Assembly: GCA_013397115.1 (NCBI GenBank)
Contig: VWZW01004687.1
Coordinates: 321,267 to 385,266, forward strand
Reading direction: 5' to 3'
DNA from: Edolisoma coerulescens
Lineage: Eukaryota; Chordata; Aves; Passeriformes; Campephagidae
DNA: 64,000 nucleotides
Each line of letters starts with the position of its first letter. The first letter of the stretch is position 1. Shown here in pieces: positions 27,401-39,500 of the stretch. The position numbers and the translations under genes are program-made. Below the pieces are notes generated by a model. That model was given only the letters and a program-made list of their open reading frames with translations. It was not told where the DNA came from and did not search any database.

Positions 27401-30400
27401 CTCTCTAACATTACTGGTGAAGGTATTTCCTGACATGCCTCCTCGTTGTTTATGAGGCTGGCTGAGAATTTGGTGCACACTGACCATTTCCAGCATGGTC
27501 TGATGAACTCACAGCTAGTAGTGATGAGTTGAAAACTGGACCAAAAGAAATGCGAGCTCTTTCAGAAAGAGGTCATTTACTTCAGCTGCACACTCCACAG
27601 AGGGAATTTCCACTGACAAGAGAAAATATCACCAGCATGGATCTGGTTGACTTCCCAGTCAGACTTAATGTCTTTAAGGGCTACTCTAGCAGTACAGAAG
27701 GTCTATTTGCATGTATCCAAAATCATTACATGTTTTGGGATGGAAGAGGAAAATGGATTTTATTCCCTAGCTGTGTTGGGAATCTGTTGAAGTAAAAATG
27801 GCTCTAAAATGGTCTTGCAGTCACTTGAGCTCAGTTTGTAACTCAGTTCATATTTTACACAGAATGAATGGGTGCTTGAAATAAGAACACTAAAGAGTGA
27901 GATGAGTCAGTCCCTGAGAGAAAAAAGTATTGAACTGCCTGAACAATACTCCTTTGCAGCTACCTGTAGACTTTTTCTACTTGCTTCTATCAGACAAAAT
28001 TCTTGTAAAAATGAAACGTATATTTTTACAAAGATTCTTTATAATAAAAAGAAATCTTTCTTGTGGCAGGGCTACACTTTATCAGGCAGACCTGTAGGCT
28101 TGGGGAGACGTGTTTTGTGCAGGTGACCTCATAGGAATATCTGCAAATGTTGTCTTCTCATAGAACAGGGAACTGGTGGCTCAGAGTGATTTGGTCCCCA
28201 AGGTTTTTGCATGTTCACAGTTCCTATTTCTGCTGCTAGGACAATGGAGAAGGGTGTTGCTGGAATATAGCCCACAGCAAAGAGATTGCTCAAACAGAGG
28301 ATCTTGATGTTAAAATTATGTGTTACTGGAATTTCGGCTGGTAGTTGCCAACATCTTGGAACAGTTTAGTCTTCACTATACTATTGAAATTATTTTCAGT
28401 GGGAACATCTGGAACACAAAGATGTTAAGTAAAGAGAAATCCCATGGAGTGATGGGAGACGGTATCATCTCATTATATGGTGTGACAGGGTGGTCTCCTG
28501 AAGAAATGTTATAGTGGAGATGGGGGTGAATGAATGGAATATGCATAACATGGAATCTTATCTTTGCCTTGCTATGTCTTATTGTTTTTTTAGTATTGTT
28601 CCTATACATGGCTGCTGCCTTTCTGTTGCTCAAACACTACATAGCCTATATAAGAAAGAGCCAAATGTGTTGTGTGGGTTAGTCTAAAAACCAAATTAAC
28701 CAATTGCTTAAACCTCCTTGGAAGCTGACCTGAGGAAGCTAAAACTGTTGCCCAGTTTCTGTGTTTGTGAAGAGACCCACTGAGAAAAGGGATTGGTGCT
28801 TCAGAACAGAGAAAACTGTGTGTTGGTGTGTTTTTCTTTCTTCTTCAGTACAAGGGTATTTATAAGCTGTGGTGGAATGTTTTTTCAGATAAGCCAGAAC
28901 TGTTGCTTCATTTAGCCTGATGACATACCACATATACTTGGGACATATAAAGAATTAAGATCCTAGTATTATTTTAGGCCTTGGACATCTCAGAGGTGTG
29001 ACTTAGCGGAAAACTTCTGGAACACAGAAATGGTACAGGAAATTGTCTCAGGGAGCTTGACTTCTTTGGCCATTATTTACACTGAGGAAGAGGAGCTGTC
29101 TAACTGTTCACTTAAACTGCATAATTAGTTCAATTAAACTGCAGGATGGCTGGAGCACAGGACTTACACCCATGGCTATCCGAAGACATTTTATACAGTA
29201 CCAGAAAGACATAAGCTCTGTGTGGTTTGCAGCAAGAGGTTTCCTCTGGTAAAGTGGAATATTTACCTGGAGATAGACAAGAGACAGATGGAGGGTGTGT
29301 AGAGAGTAAAAAGTGTTACTTGGAAGATCAGAGGAAAAAGGAATGTCTTCCTGAAAAAATAAAAAAAAAAGACACTGCTATAGCTAGAATTTCTGCAAGT
29401 AGAATGATGCAGCTTGTGAGTTGTGCCATACCCTTCAGCACAGGATGGATCTATGTCCATTTAGCAAACCCATATATGAACCTAGAAAGAGAATCTCTTT
29501 CTCTGCTCTACAGCAAAGTGTTTGCAGAAAACAGGTGCTCTCTCCTCCACAACAGTGCTAAATTACATGGAATGGCCAAACACGGGCTGGAAAACAAAAT
29601 GGCCCATTTCAGGCCTTTTCCCATAGCAGTCTGGGGAAAGAAATGCCAGATTATGTCAGGCCCAGCTGGTTCATGTAGGGAGTAGGTCAGTCATAGAGTT
29701 CTTCCACTTCTGTGTGTGATTTTATAATCATCTCCTTGATGCAAGCTAGTTTTTAAGTTCCCAAGAAGAGCTCAGGGGAGAGTGTGATATTCAAGCCTAG
29801 ACATCTTTTTTCATCTGGGTTTCCTGTCACAGTGCCAGTGTCTGTGTGTGCAAAGTTCTGGCAGCCTGAAATACGTTGATATATTTTTTCCCAGGCTTCA
29901 AAAGGAAAGGTAAACAATGGGCTTGCGACTCCAGGGCAAGCACCAGTAGCCAAGAGTTTACAAGGTAGATCATCTTCTTCATGATTCTGGCATCACTTTA
30001 AGTATTTTGCCACGTGTAAGGGATGTATGAAAGAAAAAGAAAGTCATTTAGTGGTTTTTGAGGCTGCAGGTTTGATGCCTTAAGGTGATTTCTGGTCCAT
30101 GCAGGTTTCACAGGTTTTTGATTCTTGCTAGAGGTAAAAGAGAGAGCAATTCTGCATCAAAGACTTAATAAAATCTATTTAAAACCAAAAAGTAAAGTCT
30201 AATTTTTAGTAGATACTTGAAAGATATTTGTACTTCCTTGACAGTTCAAACAGTATCTAAATTAAAAAAAAAAGAAAAAGGATCATGGAAGCTTAATAGT
30301 GCTTTGGGTATTTATTTTAAATGTTTTAAATACAATAACATGGCAGTTGTGAGTTCAATATGCATATAGTGTGTTTCTTTGCTATATAATCTAGTAAACA

Positions 30401-30602
30401 TAATCCTGTAACTGGTAAAGTCTAAACATGAGAATACACTTTAAAAGCTGATTTTGTATTGTTTTGCCTGGACAGACAATTCTAAAGTCTTTAATTGTTC
30501 AGTGACACTTCTAATGAGTAATCCAATAATCTGGGGGTGGGAGGATGACATTTAATGATTGAGACTGAGAAGGGAATAAATATGAAGAGCAGTGAGACGT
30601 TC
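24401..30602. other. non-coding unique sequence
   Basis: No gene is recognised. The longest frame of the window lies here (152 codons, plus, 29227-29685); it contains a lysine-rich run from an A-rich tract and resembles no family I know. A near-perfect palindrome CTTACCTAGGTGAGT at 27241-27255 carries donor-like splice words on both strands. Nothing else stands out. Confidence 0.5.
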
Positions 30603-30643
30603 CTAATGATCTTTTCAAACCTACATGACTCTGCGACTCTATG
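30603..30643 (+). repeat. possible CR1 3' tail remnant
   Basis: The words TGATCTTTTCAAACCTACAT followed by GACTCTGCGACTCTATGG resemble the last 40 bases of a plus-strand CR1 (GATCTTTTCCAACCTAAATG, then ATTCTGTGATTCTATG). The preceding sequence does not align convincingly, so this is either a very short old insertion or chance resemblance. Confidence 0.4.
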
Positions 30644-33600
30644 GAGCAAATTGCAATTTAGTGCCAAGTGAGAAACAGAACCCTCAGAAAAATGTAAAGC
30701 AGCAAAACCAGGAGATAGTCTAACTAAACATCAGGAGAAACTTCTGACAGGACAGGGTATAGATGATGGATTAATAATTCAGAATATTTGATTTACTGAA
30801 CATTGGCAGGAGCAGGCTGTTCTGTCACTGTAGTAGCCTACCAAGCCATTATAATTGCTGTAAGTAGCAGTGCTGCTAGGTATAACACAGGGTCTTTCTT
30901 CTTTTCATTTTTGTTACAATGAATGTGAAATTGAAGTTATTTAAATATAAACATAATGCAAATCCAATGCAGTCTGGAAAAGTAGACTGGATGACTGTAT
31001 AGCAATTTGAACTTTCTGCTTTACATCTGTCTCAGCTTAGGGAGTGAAAATCTGGTTTGTAAAACAACAGTGAAAAAGGCAAACCTTGTACTAAGAAGAC
31101 TTTTGGACATGGGACAAAAGTCATGACAAATAATCAGTGCGTTCACCAAAGTAAGAAATTGAGATAGTAGAAAAACCTCTGTTAATATAAAGTCTTTCCC
31201 TTTTCCTTTTTTCTTTATCATTTTTTTGCCCTTTCCAAGTGTGAGGTTTCCTCAAAAGCATATTGTCCCTCTAGAAAATGTTCTGCAAATTTGGAATTGC
31301 ATTCAAGGAGAAATACTCGTAACTTTAGCATGTCATATTTGAATACCAGGAAAGTTTCCCTCTGCTTCTACCAGATGCTGTTTTCATGTGCTGCAACGCT
31401 CGGTCCTCCCTTGGCTGTCCGAGCAACATTACAAATTTTGTATATCCTTTTGCCTCGTGTTCTTAGAAGGGGGGTATAAATGGTATAAAAAGACAGACTT
31501 GATCTGGGTGCTTATAGTTATTGGAGAGATTGAAATTGTGTTCTTTTTTTACAATATCTTCACGTTCCATTTACGTAATTTCTGAAGGTGGAAGATACTG
31601 CCCAGAAAAGCATTTGTGGCATCAGGGGTCTAAAGCCTCTCTGGCTGGATTAAGCCCTTCTTTGCTCCAGGCTGCTAACTTCTTTCATTCACTTGACTCA
31701 TATAGCCAGGGAGCTCTTGTATTTCACGAGAAATGACTGTATAACACATTCCATTACAATTAAATTTCCATACTCATTTAATTTAGTGCAAAGCGAAGAT
31801 AAATTCTGCCCCTCAGCTTACTGGTGTTTTCATTTGTTTTTTTGAGTATTTATGTAGAACCTCCACCTCAGAACAGACATTCAGGCAAAGTGAACCTCAG
31901 CTAATGCCAAGGTCCCCAGTCCTACCATCAACTGTGCATTTGCAGACATATTTGCACGTTTAAAAGTCCCAACTCTGTCAAAATGCATAAGACTGACTGC
32001 AACAGTTCTGAAATTCTGTGAGAAATTTGACTGGGAGAAAAGAATCTTTTACAGTTCCCAGAAAGGTGCTGCTGCATCTAATTTATTACACAAAGTTTGG
32101 GGATGCAGTAGTGAAGAGCCTTCCCAAATTAGATGATCTGCTAGTGGGGCCACTTGGATGTGCACAGTGGATTTTGTTTGTATGAAGCTCACTGAAGAAA
32201 ATGGATCAATTTTGCTCAAAATCTCATGCTCACAAAATTTCGCGTGTCAGTTTTAAGTGCAAAATGAGTCTCCTGAGATTCTGGGTTTTGAAATATTTGT
32301 GGAGATGCATAGGCACTTTCGCACAGCTTTATCTCAGCACTGTAAAATTCCCATGATTTCTCCAGAGTACTCTGTAACTGTATAAAACCCTGAAACAGTT
32401 GAGAAGGATCAGATCAGCCCGCTGTTGTAATGGGGGGAGTTCGGACTACATCTGTTCTAAACAAAAAAAGAAAAATACAAATATTGTGGATCTGTTAGCT
32501 ATTTCCCTTGACTAAATATAGCATACTGAGCATGTCAGTCAATAACCTGAGGTTTCCTCAGCCTTTGGGAAGGATTCTTCCCTTCAAAGGACTTTTTAGA
32601 ACCTCTTAGGCAACCATCTCTCAAGCTTTTATTTTACTGTCCTGTCCCACTGTTGCTGAAAAAAAGAGATTAATCAGCAGCTAAAGCCCCTTACGCTTGT
32701 CTCTCTGTAAGATTTATGCATCAAAGAGCATTCTGCTCCAGGGGTAAAGGTCACTTTCACAGATACATTTCCCCATATATCGCCAACTGTTTCTACTTTT
32801 CAAAGAGCAGTGGGTTCCCTCATACCAGCTATGTTTCATGACTATGTTAAAAAAAAGCAGTTTAGAAGAGAAGTTCTCTCCATTTGTCTCCTTTGAAAGG
32901 TTTTACAGATAGGTGATAGTGTTGCTATTTTTTCAGTTTTTGCTACTTATTTGTAATGCATTCTGTGCTACTTTAAAGACTTCTGCCATGTTCAGAACCC
33001 CAGTGCTGTAGACACTAAATGAACCAACCTTGATGGTGTCTTTGCATTTGAGACTTCTCTGGAGACCAAGCCAAGGAGAAGGCAGAAGAGAGAGAGGTGG
33101 TCCCGGAGCATCTGGCAAACCCTCATCTTCTCAGTGCAAACAGGAGCACTGAGAGAGAAAATGAGAAAAGTCTTAAAGAAACTGAGGTGGGAGCCGAAGA
33201 GGAAAAAGCAGATCAAGGAGCTAGGAAAGTACCAGGTAAAGATGAGTGAGGCTTGCAGAAGACAGATTAAGAATCTCAGAAAAATTACTACTTTTGCTGT
33301 CAAACCTAAAATTATCAAGCATTTAATTAGTTCAAGCTGAAACATTTATTGTTTGTATTTAAAATGGCTACTATGTCCATTTTCATAGTCAAGACTTATC
33401 GACACAAGGACTTAGATAAATCAAATTTGTTGACTCTTCAGGTCTATAGAAATCCCTGATGCTTCACCTGGAATAATCCAAATCAGTGTGACAAAATCTG
33501 ACTTCTCTTTTTTTACATACCCATACTACTGTTCTGTGAAAATGAGATTATAAAAGACACTTTTTTACTCTTTCACTGCCATTTACTTATATTTCTAAGA

Positions 33601-34140
33601 GGTATGTCCTTGGAAATGCCCATGACGTAACAGAAGGGTTTTTAACCTGCTAGAGTTCACTAACCATTCCTTTCCATGTCCTCTCTCCTAGACTTATCAC
33701 CTTTTCCATCAGACGCTCCAGAATATCTTGACAAAAATTCCATACATTTAATTATTAAATAAGAAAGTCAGGGCAAAATTTTCTTAGTAACTTTATTACT
33801 CTCCAATTAGACAAAAAAAAAGCAACAAAAGCAAAGAACAATGTTCCAGCCCTTCAATAACCAGCAAGAGTCTATTTTTGTCCAAAATGTTATTCCTTGC
33901 AAAATTGTACGTTTGTCTTCAACCAAATATCGAATTTATTTATGGGGGTTTTTTGTTGTTGTGTTTTGATTTTCGGTGGTTTTTTGCAACCCAAGTCTTT
34001 CAGGCATCCTTAGTTCTTCGTTAAATGAGCAAAAAGCATAAGCCAAAACAGTTCTGGTATGACTTTGTCCTCCCCATTTCAGTGACCTCTTTAGAGGACA
34101 TTCTGGTTTCCACTTTCCATGTGTGTGTTGGCTTGACAGC
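30644..34140. other. non-coding unique sequence
   Basis: No gene is recognised. Opposite-strand open frames lie at 32992-33345 (117 codons minus) and 33134-33340 (68 codons plus, very basic and rich in lysine). The plus-strand composition comes from a purine-rich stretch, which is enough to explain both. The rest is AT-rich and featureless to me. Confidence 0.5.
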
Positions 34141-34180
34141 CTGTAGATATACATATACAGCTGTAGATATACATATACGA
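34141..34180. repeat. 20-bp tandem duplication
   Basis: Two adjacent 20-base copies, CTGTAGATATACATATACAG and the same unit with its last base changed to A, lie head to tail. With 19 of 20 bases identical, the duplication is probably recent, or the locus may vary in copy number. It lies in TA-rich sequence with GATATA words just after it. No gene is involved. Confidence 0.9.
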
Positions 34181-35249
34181 TATATTTCCCCTTGATTTTA
34201 TAGACATGGTTTCATTTTCCCCTCCTTTTATTGACAGACTTGTCGTTGATTCCAGTGTTCATAAAAGCAATGATGACAGATAGATGTCTGTAACTGAACA
34301 ACCCACAGTGAAGTTCACTTCTTCTAGCAGGCGTTTCTTTTTTGCTCTTTCCTACTTTGTTTCCCTTTCTCTGGAGCAAGTGTATTTAGGGATTTATGGA
34401 TTATTTTCCCTGAACAATGTCAAAAATATAGAATTTTGCTGGGCAGCAAAATTTCCTATTGGCTTTTTCTTCCCTACTGCATAGGTTCACATTTCTTTGA
34501 TTTTGATGAAATTTTAAAGTTTGATTCTAACTGATCACACATTTTGTTTATTTAATATTCTTCTGTTTTGAAAGGGAGAATAAGGCTTCTTGATATCTTG
34601 TAAGAGCTCATAATTATCTCTCTCATCAGCCCATGTAATATGCTAGCTGTTCCACGAAAAACAGTTCTTTATTTTCTGTGGATCATTCCATGATACTCAC
34701 AAAAATGTTTACTTTCAGCTGTTAAAATGAGTTCTATTTAAAACAAACTTTCAAAAGCTACCAGTGAGAGAAAGCTGGTTGCGGGAAAAGGAACAGTGAT
34801 CACGACATCACAAGTGGGGAGATTCTTTATGGCAAAACTAGAGCTTTCTAAAACAAAGTGCAAGTTGGCAGCTTGTGAGGCAGTTAGTAGAACTGAGGTT
34901 TTAAGCAGAACTTGGAGAGAAGTTCAGGTGCTTTTCCAGGGATTTGAGTCAAATATGTCATCTGGAGTGATCTCACCTGTCAGCGCAGACAGTTGAGGGA
35001 AATACCGAGACCTCTCTCTTTGTCCCTGTTTTTCAACGTAGAGCAAACCCAATTTAACACATAAAACTTGCAGTTCCCTCCACCCCCCTGCCCCTTTCCT
35101 TTCCCCTGTTTTATTTGTCTAGCAGTTGCCAGCAGGGATCAGACACTAGGAACAGTGCAGTCAGCACCTTTTTCTGGGGCACAAGCACCAGACCAGAATT
35201 TATTGGCTTTATTCACTGCAGGGATGATCACCACATCCAAGAAAGAGCC

Positions 35250-35925
35250 TCTCCTGCGGGGTAGCAATGCTTTGCCACCAGCCCAGTCAGCCGGCTCTGA
35301 CTGCAGGTTTTAAGCTTTGTTTCATGCCCCTCGGGCTGAGAAAAGCCTGCCTCTTCTGGAATGCTAACCATCTTTGTGGGATTGGATGCCTCTGTTTCAC
35401 CAGACAGTAAATTAGAGAGCTCGCATTGGACTGGAAGTGACCACTTCACCTAGCTTGGGGTGGGGATGCAGAGACGTGGTTGAGCTCTGATTTAACGGAC
35501 CGGCCAAGAGTCATATTTCTCAAGTGGATCTCTATCCATCTTCTGGGTGGAAAACGGTAGCTGCAGCACTTCCCCTGCCGACGCACGCTTTACAAAGCCG
35601 TGGGGGGGTTGGGGAGGGGGTTAGTGAGAACGGGAGGCGTGGGGGCTGCTTTTGTGGGGCAGCCTGCAGTGACACGGCAACCCAGACATATGGTGTCATT
35701 ACTCAGCCGACACAAATTTGACACTTGGTGAATTTATTATATTTTGGTTTGCTCCTGGTGCCTGAAAGGCTTTGCAACTGTCTCTTCATAGGGCCCGTCA
35801 CAGATGTTGATGTATTTTCCTCCTCCACAGCCAGGTTTTACTGTGGAAACTGATACAACTTCACGATAGAATTTCTGGATGAATTATTCACGCATTGCAT
35901 GCTTTCTGCACGTAGGGGGTTGGAA
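35250..35925. promoter_or_regulatory. local CpG-rich patch, candidate regulatory element
   Basis: About 20 CpG sites can be counted across roughly 675 bases, for example CTGCGGGG, GCCGGC, GGACCGGCC, GCCGACGCACGC, GGGAGGCGT and the ATTCACGCATTGCATG stretch. The surrounding tens of kilobases are CpG-poor. A G-quadruplex motif sits in the middle (35602-35620). In bird genomes such patches can be promoters of unannotated transcripts, enhancers that stay unmethylated, or old GC-rich insertions. I see no TATA box, no open frame of note and no recognisable repeat in it, and it is too weak to call a formal CpG island by eye. Regulatory activity is inference. Confidence 0.35.
35602..35620 (+). other. 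G-quadruplex motif
   Basis: On the plus strand a G7 run, TT, G4, A and G5 follow one another, giving at least four runs of three or more guanines with loops of one or two bases. More G-runs follow at 35632-35634 and 35641-35645. By the standard G3+N1-7 rule this is a G4-forming candidate. It lies inside the CpG-rich patch, a combination common at regulatory DNA. Confidence 0.75.
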
Positions 35926-36258
35926 GAAATCCATCCTATTCAATAAATGACCTCTTTAATCCCCTTTAACAGAGAATTTTCCCTGACTTTAAACCATTTC
36001 TATTATCACCTTTGTGATCCTAATGTTTTGGGTAACATATTTATAGTTAATAGCTTTGTTAAATTTTTCACTATATTTCACCTTAACATGCAATTAAATT
36101 CTCCAGACACAGTGATGAAACTGATACATCGAAGAGACAATAAACCATATGGCCCAGATTCTCATCATCTTAACTTTTGGTAGCCCTTTTTTTTCCTTTT
36201 TTTTTTTCCTAAATCCTGCAGATCATTCCATGTCCAGTGATTTATAGGCTAATTCCTG

Positions 36259-36274
36259 AAATATCTCGATATTT
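36259..36274. repeat. 7-bp perfect inverted repeat
   Basis: AAATATC and GATATTT face each other across two bases (TC). It is a small dyad of the kind that can be a dimeric protein site or chance in AT-rich DNA. Its interest is its place just downstream of the CpG-rich patch. Confidence 0.55.
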
Positions 36275-36536
36275 GTTGTTGTAGACAGAATGGGCTGCTG
36301 CTAATGCCGGTACCATCTGTGGAGATGATTTTTTAATTGAAAAGAATTTTCAGTCTTGAGAATAGAGAGTTGGATGAACTCATCACTGCCCCCTGAGAGA
36401 AGATTAATGAAATGAAAACATATCGTACTGCTTTAATACCTGGAGAAGTAATAAGGATGCATCAAGTGACAATATAGAGCATGGTGCGTGGGGGTAAATT
36501 GCTTTAACATAACAGGCAAAGCCCATCCAAGAATTA

Positions 36537-36556
36537 AAAACTGCATTTGCAGTTTT
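36537..36556. repeat. 9-bp perfect inverted repeat
   Basis: AAAACTGCA and TGCAGTTTT pair perfectly across two T residues. The central CTGCATTTGCAG core is symmetrical around the spacer. It could be a dimeric binding site or a short cruciform; no repeat family is implied. Confidence 0.7.
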
Positions 36557-39500
36557 AAAAACTATTGAGGTATTAATGCTTTGTACGAAAACTCCCAATT
36601 TCATTTTCTTCCTGACTTCTAACTTCGGAAGCAGAGTTCAGATTCACATTCTTTTGCTCTTGATCACACATGCCATAGTTCATATTCCCAAAATAATCCT
36701 GTTTAATTTAGTATTAAACAGCTACTTGCCTATAGTAAATTTGTGAAATCAAATGGCTCCATGGACATTAATCTTATCCCGAACTAGTGATATTACTTTT
36801 GAAAGACAGAACCAAGTAAAGCAATGTAAATTGATATTCACTATCTAAAATATAAGAGTTCTAGTTTTGTCTTCATATAAAGCTTACACTGCCTTGACAA
36901 GAATTGGTAATTTAAAACCTATTACATTTTTCCTCAGATTACTGTGCTTTGTATATTGTTAATACAGCCTGCATTGCTGAGTCGCCAGTTGTTAAATTGG
37001 AATTTATATTCATATTTTGGAAAATTGCCTTTCTCCACAAAGTTCCATAAATTAAGATCTCAGCCCTGAACCCTCATGGCAATATTCAAATATGGAAAAT
37101 ATTGAAACTACCTGGCCTCCACCCCACTGTTTTGAAGACGGATGACTAATAAGCATTTAAGGTATTATAAATATGAATTTCCCAATGTGTTTCAATTTAC
37201 ACAATAACTTTAAATGAAATGCAGAAACTACATTATTTTTTTATGGCTTTAGTAAAAAAATTGTGAATTTTCTTTCTTAACTTTGTTCCCCAAACAATTG
37301 TATATTATTCATAAAAGTACTGTATTTAAAATAAAAACTTAAATTGACAAAAATCCTGTCATTGTTACATCATGGTTCCATGAAATAAGAAACAGTATGG
37401 GAAAATATCTTTTGATAATTTGAAAAAGAACATTTTTTCAATAACTTGTAGCTTTCTTTTAAGTTTAGGTAGAGCAGGAGATTTTCTTCCAAAAATGGAT
37501 TAACCTGAGCTGGACAGACAGCATCATTGTTTCCCTATCTGAACCTCAAGCTCTAGTTTCTCCTGGTCTAACCAAGTTAGTAAAGGAAAACAAATTGCAA
37601 CATTCCAGAAAATAATGTTTTAAATTATAAATATCTCATTGATAAATCAGAAAATTGAGCAAATACAGAATTCAAGTACTTATTTAACTTTGCTTTTTTG
37701 ACATTAAGATACATACAACAATCCAGTGAACTGCCAATGATTTGGGTGTAATATTTGGAGATCCATCTCTGGAGCTAGGAAATCAGAATATGGGGTATTA
37801 AGTTCACCCTCTCCCAAACAGGTACTTTACTACACTGCTTCTATAAATGGGACAATTATACATTCTGGGTTATGCTTTTCTGCTCTTTTAGTCTTTGAAT
37901 GTGTTCAGAAGCTGCAGGAAGCAGCTCATAAGTTGAGGGAAGAAACAAACCATCTAAAATCATGATGTAAGAGACAGCAGTAGAAGACTTTATTTGGACT
38001 GGTTACAGGCATAAAGTTGTATGACACAGTCATACTTTGGGCAAAGATAAATTTTAAAACAGCTGTGCTTAGATATTTCATTTCAGCATTGTGAAGAATT
38101 GTATAGGTACACCTTTCCTTTACTCCCTTTGGCTGGTATCTCTTACACTTGCCACTTGCCATGCAAACACTTCTCTGGTTGGAGAACAAAACAAAAAAAA
38201 ATTAAAACTAATAGTACCCAGTTGCTCCGTTATGAATAATGATTTTTCTTGGCCCAAAAAAAAGTTAGCAATCACTCAGCCAACAAAAGTTATATAAGTT
38301 TGGGAGTGTTTGATTTTTTTTTCCCCAAAAGACACTGGCCCAGTTGAGACTCCAATAGTAAAGCTGAGATATGCCACTGGATTTGCAACACCTTGCGATG
38401 ATTGTAAGTCCCAAAGTTTGTATTTTCTAGAGTGGACAACTGTGCCTTTTCACTTGATGACAATTCTTTTGCAGCTATGTGTCACTGTGCTGGCACAAGC
38501 AGGTTAGCTCTGCTGAGTTTCTGCTGCTCAGGAAATGCCATCGAGGTGCAAAGGCTGTGAGCAATTTCAGCACAGGGCTGATGGAACAGTAGCCAGGAGC
38601 TGCTGTTAAGAAGACAGCCACACTGATCCACTGACATGCATCGTTGCTTTATCTGACATAAAAGCTCTCCATCTCCTTTGTCCAGGCTGTCTGCGTATGT
38701 GCTGGAGGTACAAGGAGCAATGAACCAGAGGGCCAGTTCCAGACCCCATGCTTTGAAAGTCTCTTCAAGCCTGAAACCTCTCCCCTCCTTGAAGTCCCTC
38801 CTGAAAACTCATCTCTGACTAAGGTGTGTATTAAGTTACAGGCAGATAATAGCCAGGCAGGTTGGGAGCTATCTAGGAACGACGTGCATGCAGGCTGTTC
38901 AGCTGGAAGATCAGAGCAGCAGTGCTGTGCATCCGTTCCCTCTTCAATGCGCACCCCAAACACTTGTGAAGGCTGTTATGGCCCTCAGCTGAGCCTCTGT
39001 CATGCAGTCCTGCCTCCAGATATGAGCAAGACCAGCCCTCAGGAGCTGCAACATTAGTGATATTAGTGTAAGAACCCATCCCCCTGCATGCTTTCCCTGC
39101 CCCAGTTTGCCCTACAACCCTGTCACTGCAGACTGAACACAAGAATGACACTTCCCTGTAGCTTCTCGCACAGTGGTGCCAAACCTCTCAAAAAGCCCTG
39201 TACGAGCACTGGAAAACAATCAAGTGAACATCTATTAAAGGATAGCTAATTACAAGCTCCGAAGAAGGGAATTTTCTCCTTTATTTTTCTATTTGCTTGA
39301 TTCTCAGCATTTAATCTTTTTCAGTGCTTTGGTGAATTGCCTGCAGTCCATAGCCTTAGGAAGTGAAAGTAGTTCAGCTTCCAGTGGCATCACTATGGTA
39401 ATACATAAAGATTCAAATAAGGATGAAAGGAATAGCAAGAGCAAGCCACAGAAATAATCCTTTTGTCCACCTTAAATGTTGAATGGTAATTTATATCATC

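Noticed and set aside
29227..29685. Longest open frame of the window (152 codons, plus strand)
   Set aside because: No recognisable domain, contains a lysine run from an A-rich tract, has no splice or promoter context and is not far above the other chance frames.
30690..30835. CR1-like words (CATCAGGAGAAACTTCTGACAG, GGAGCAGGCTGTTCTGTCACTG)
   Set aside because: The spacing does not fit a CR1 3' end and the matches are too short; could be an extremely worn copy but is not supportable.
33134..33340. Basic, lysine-rich 68-codon frame
   Set aside because: Purine-rich DNA encodes K/R/E by composition alone; an equally open frame lies on the opposite strand.
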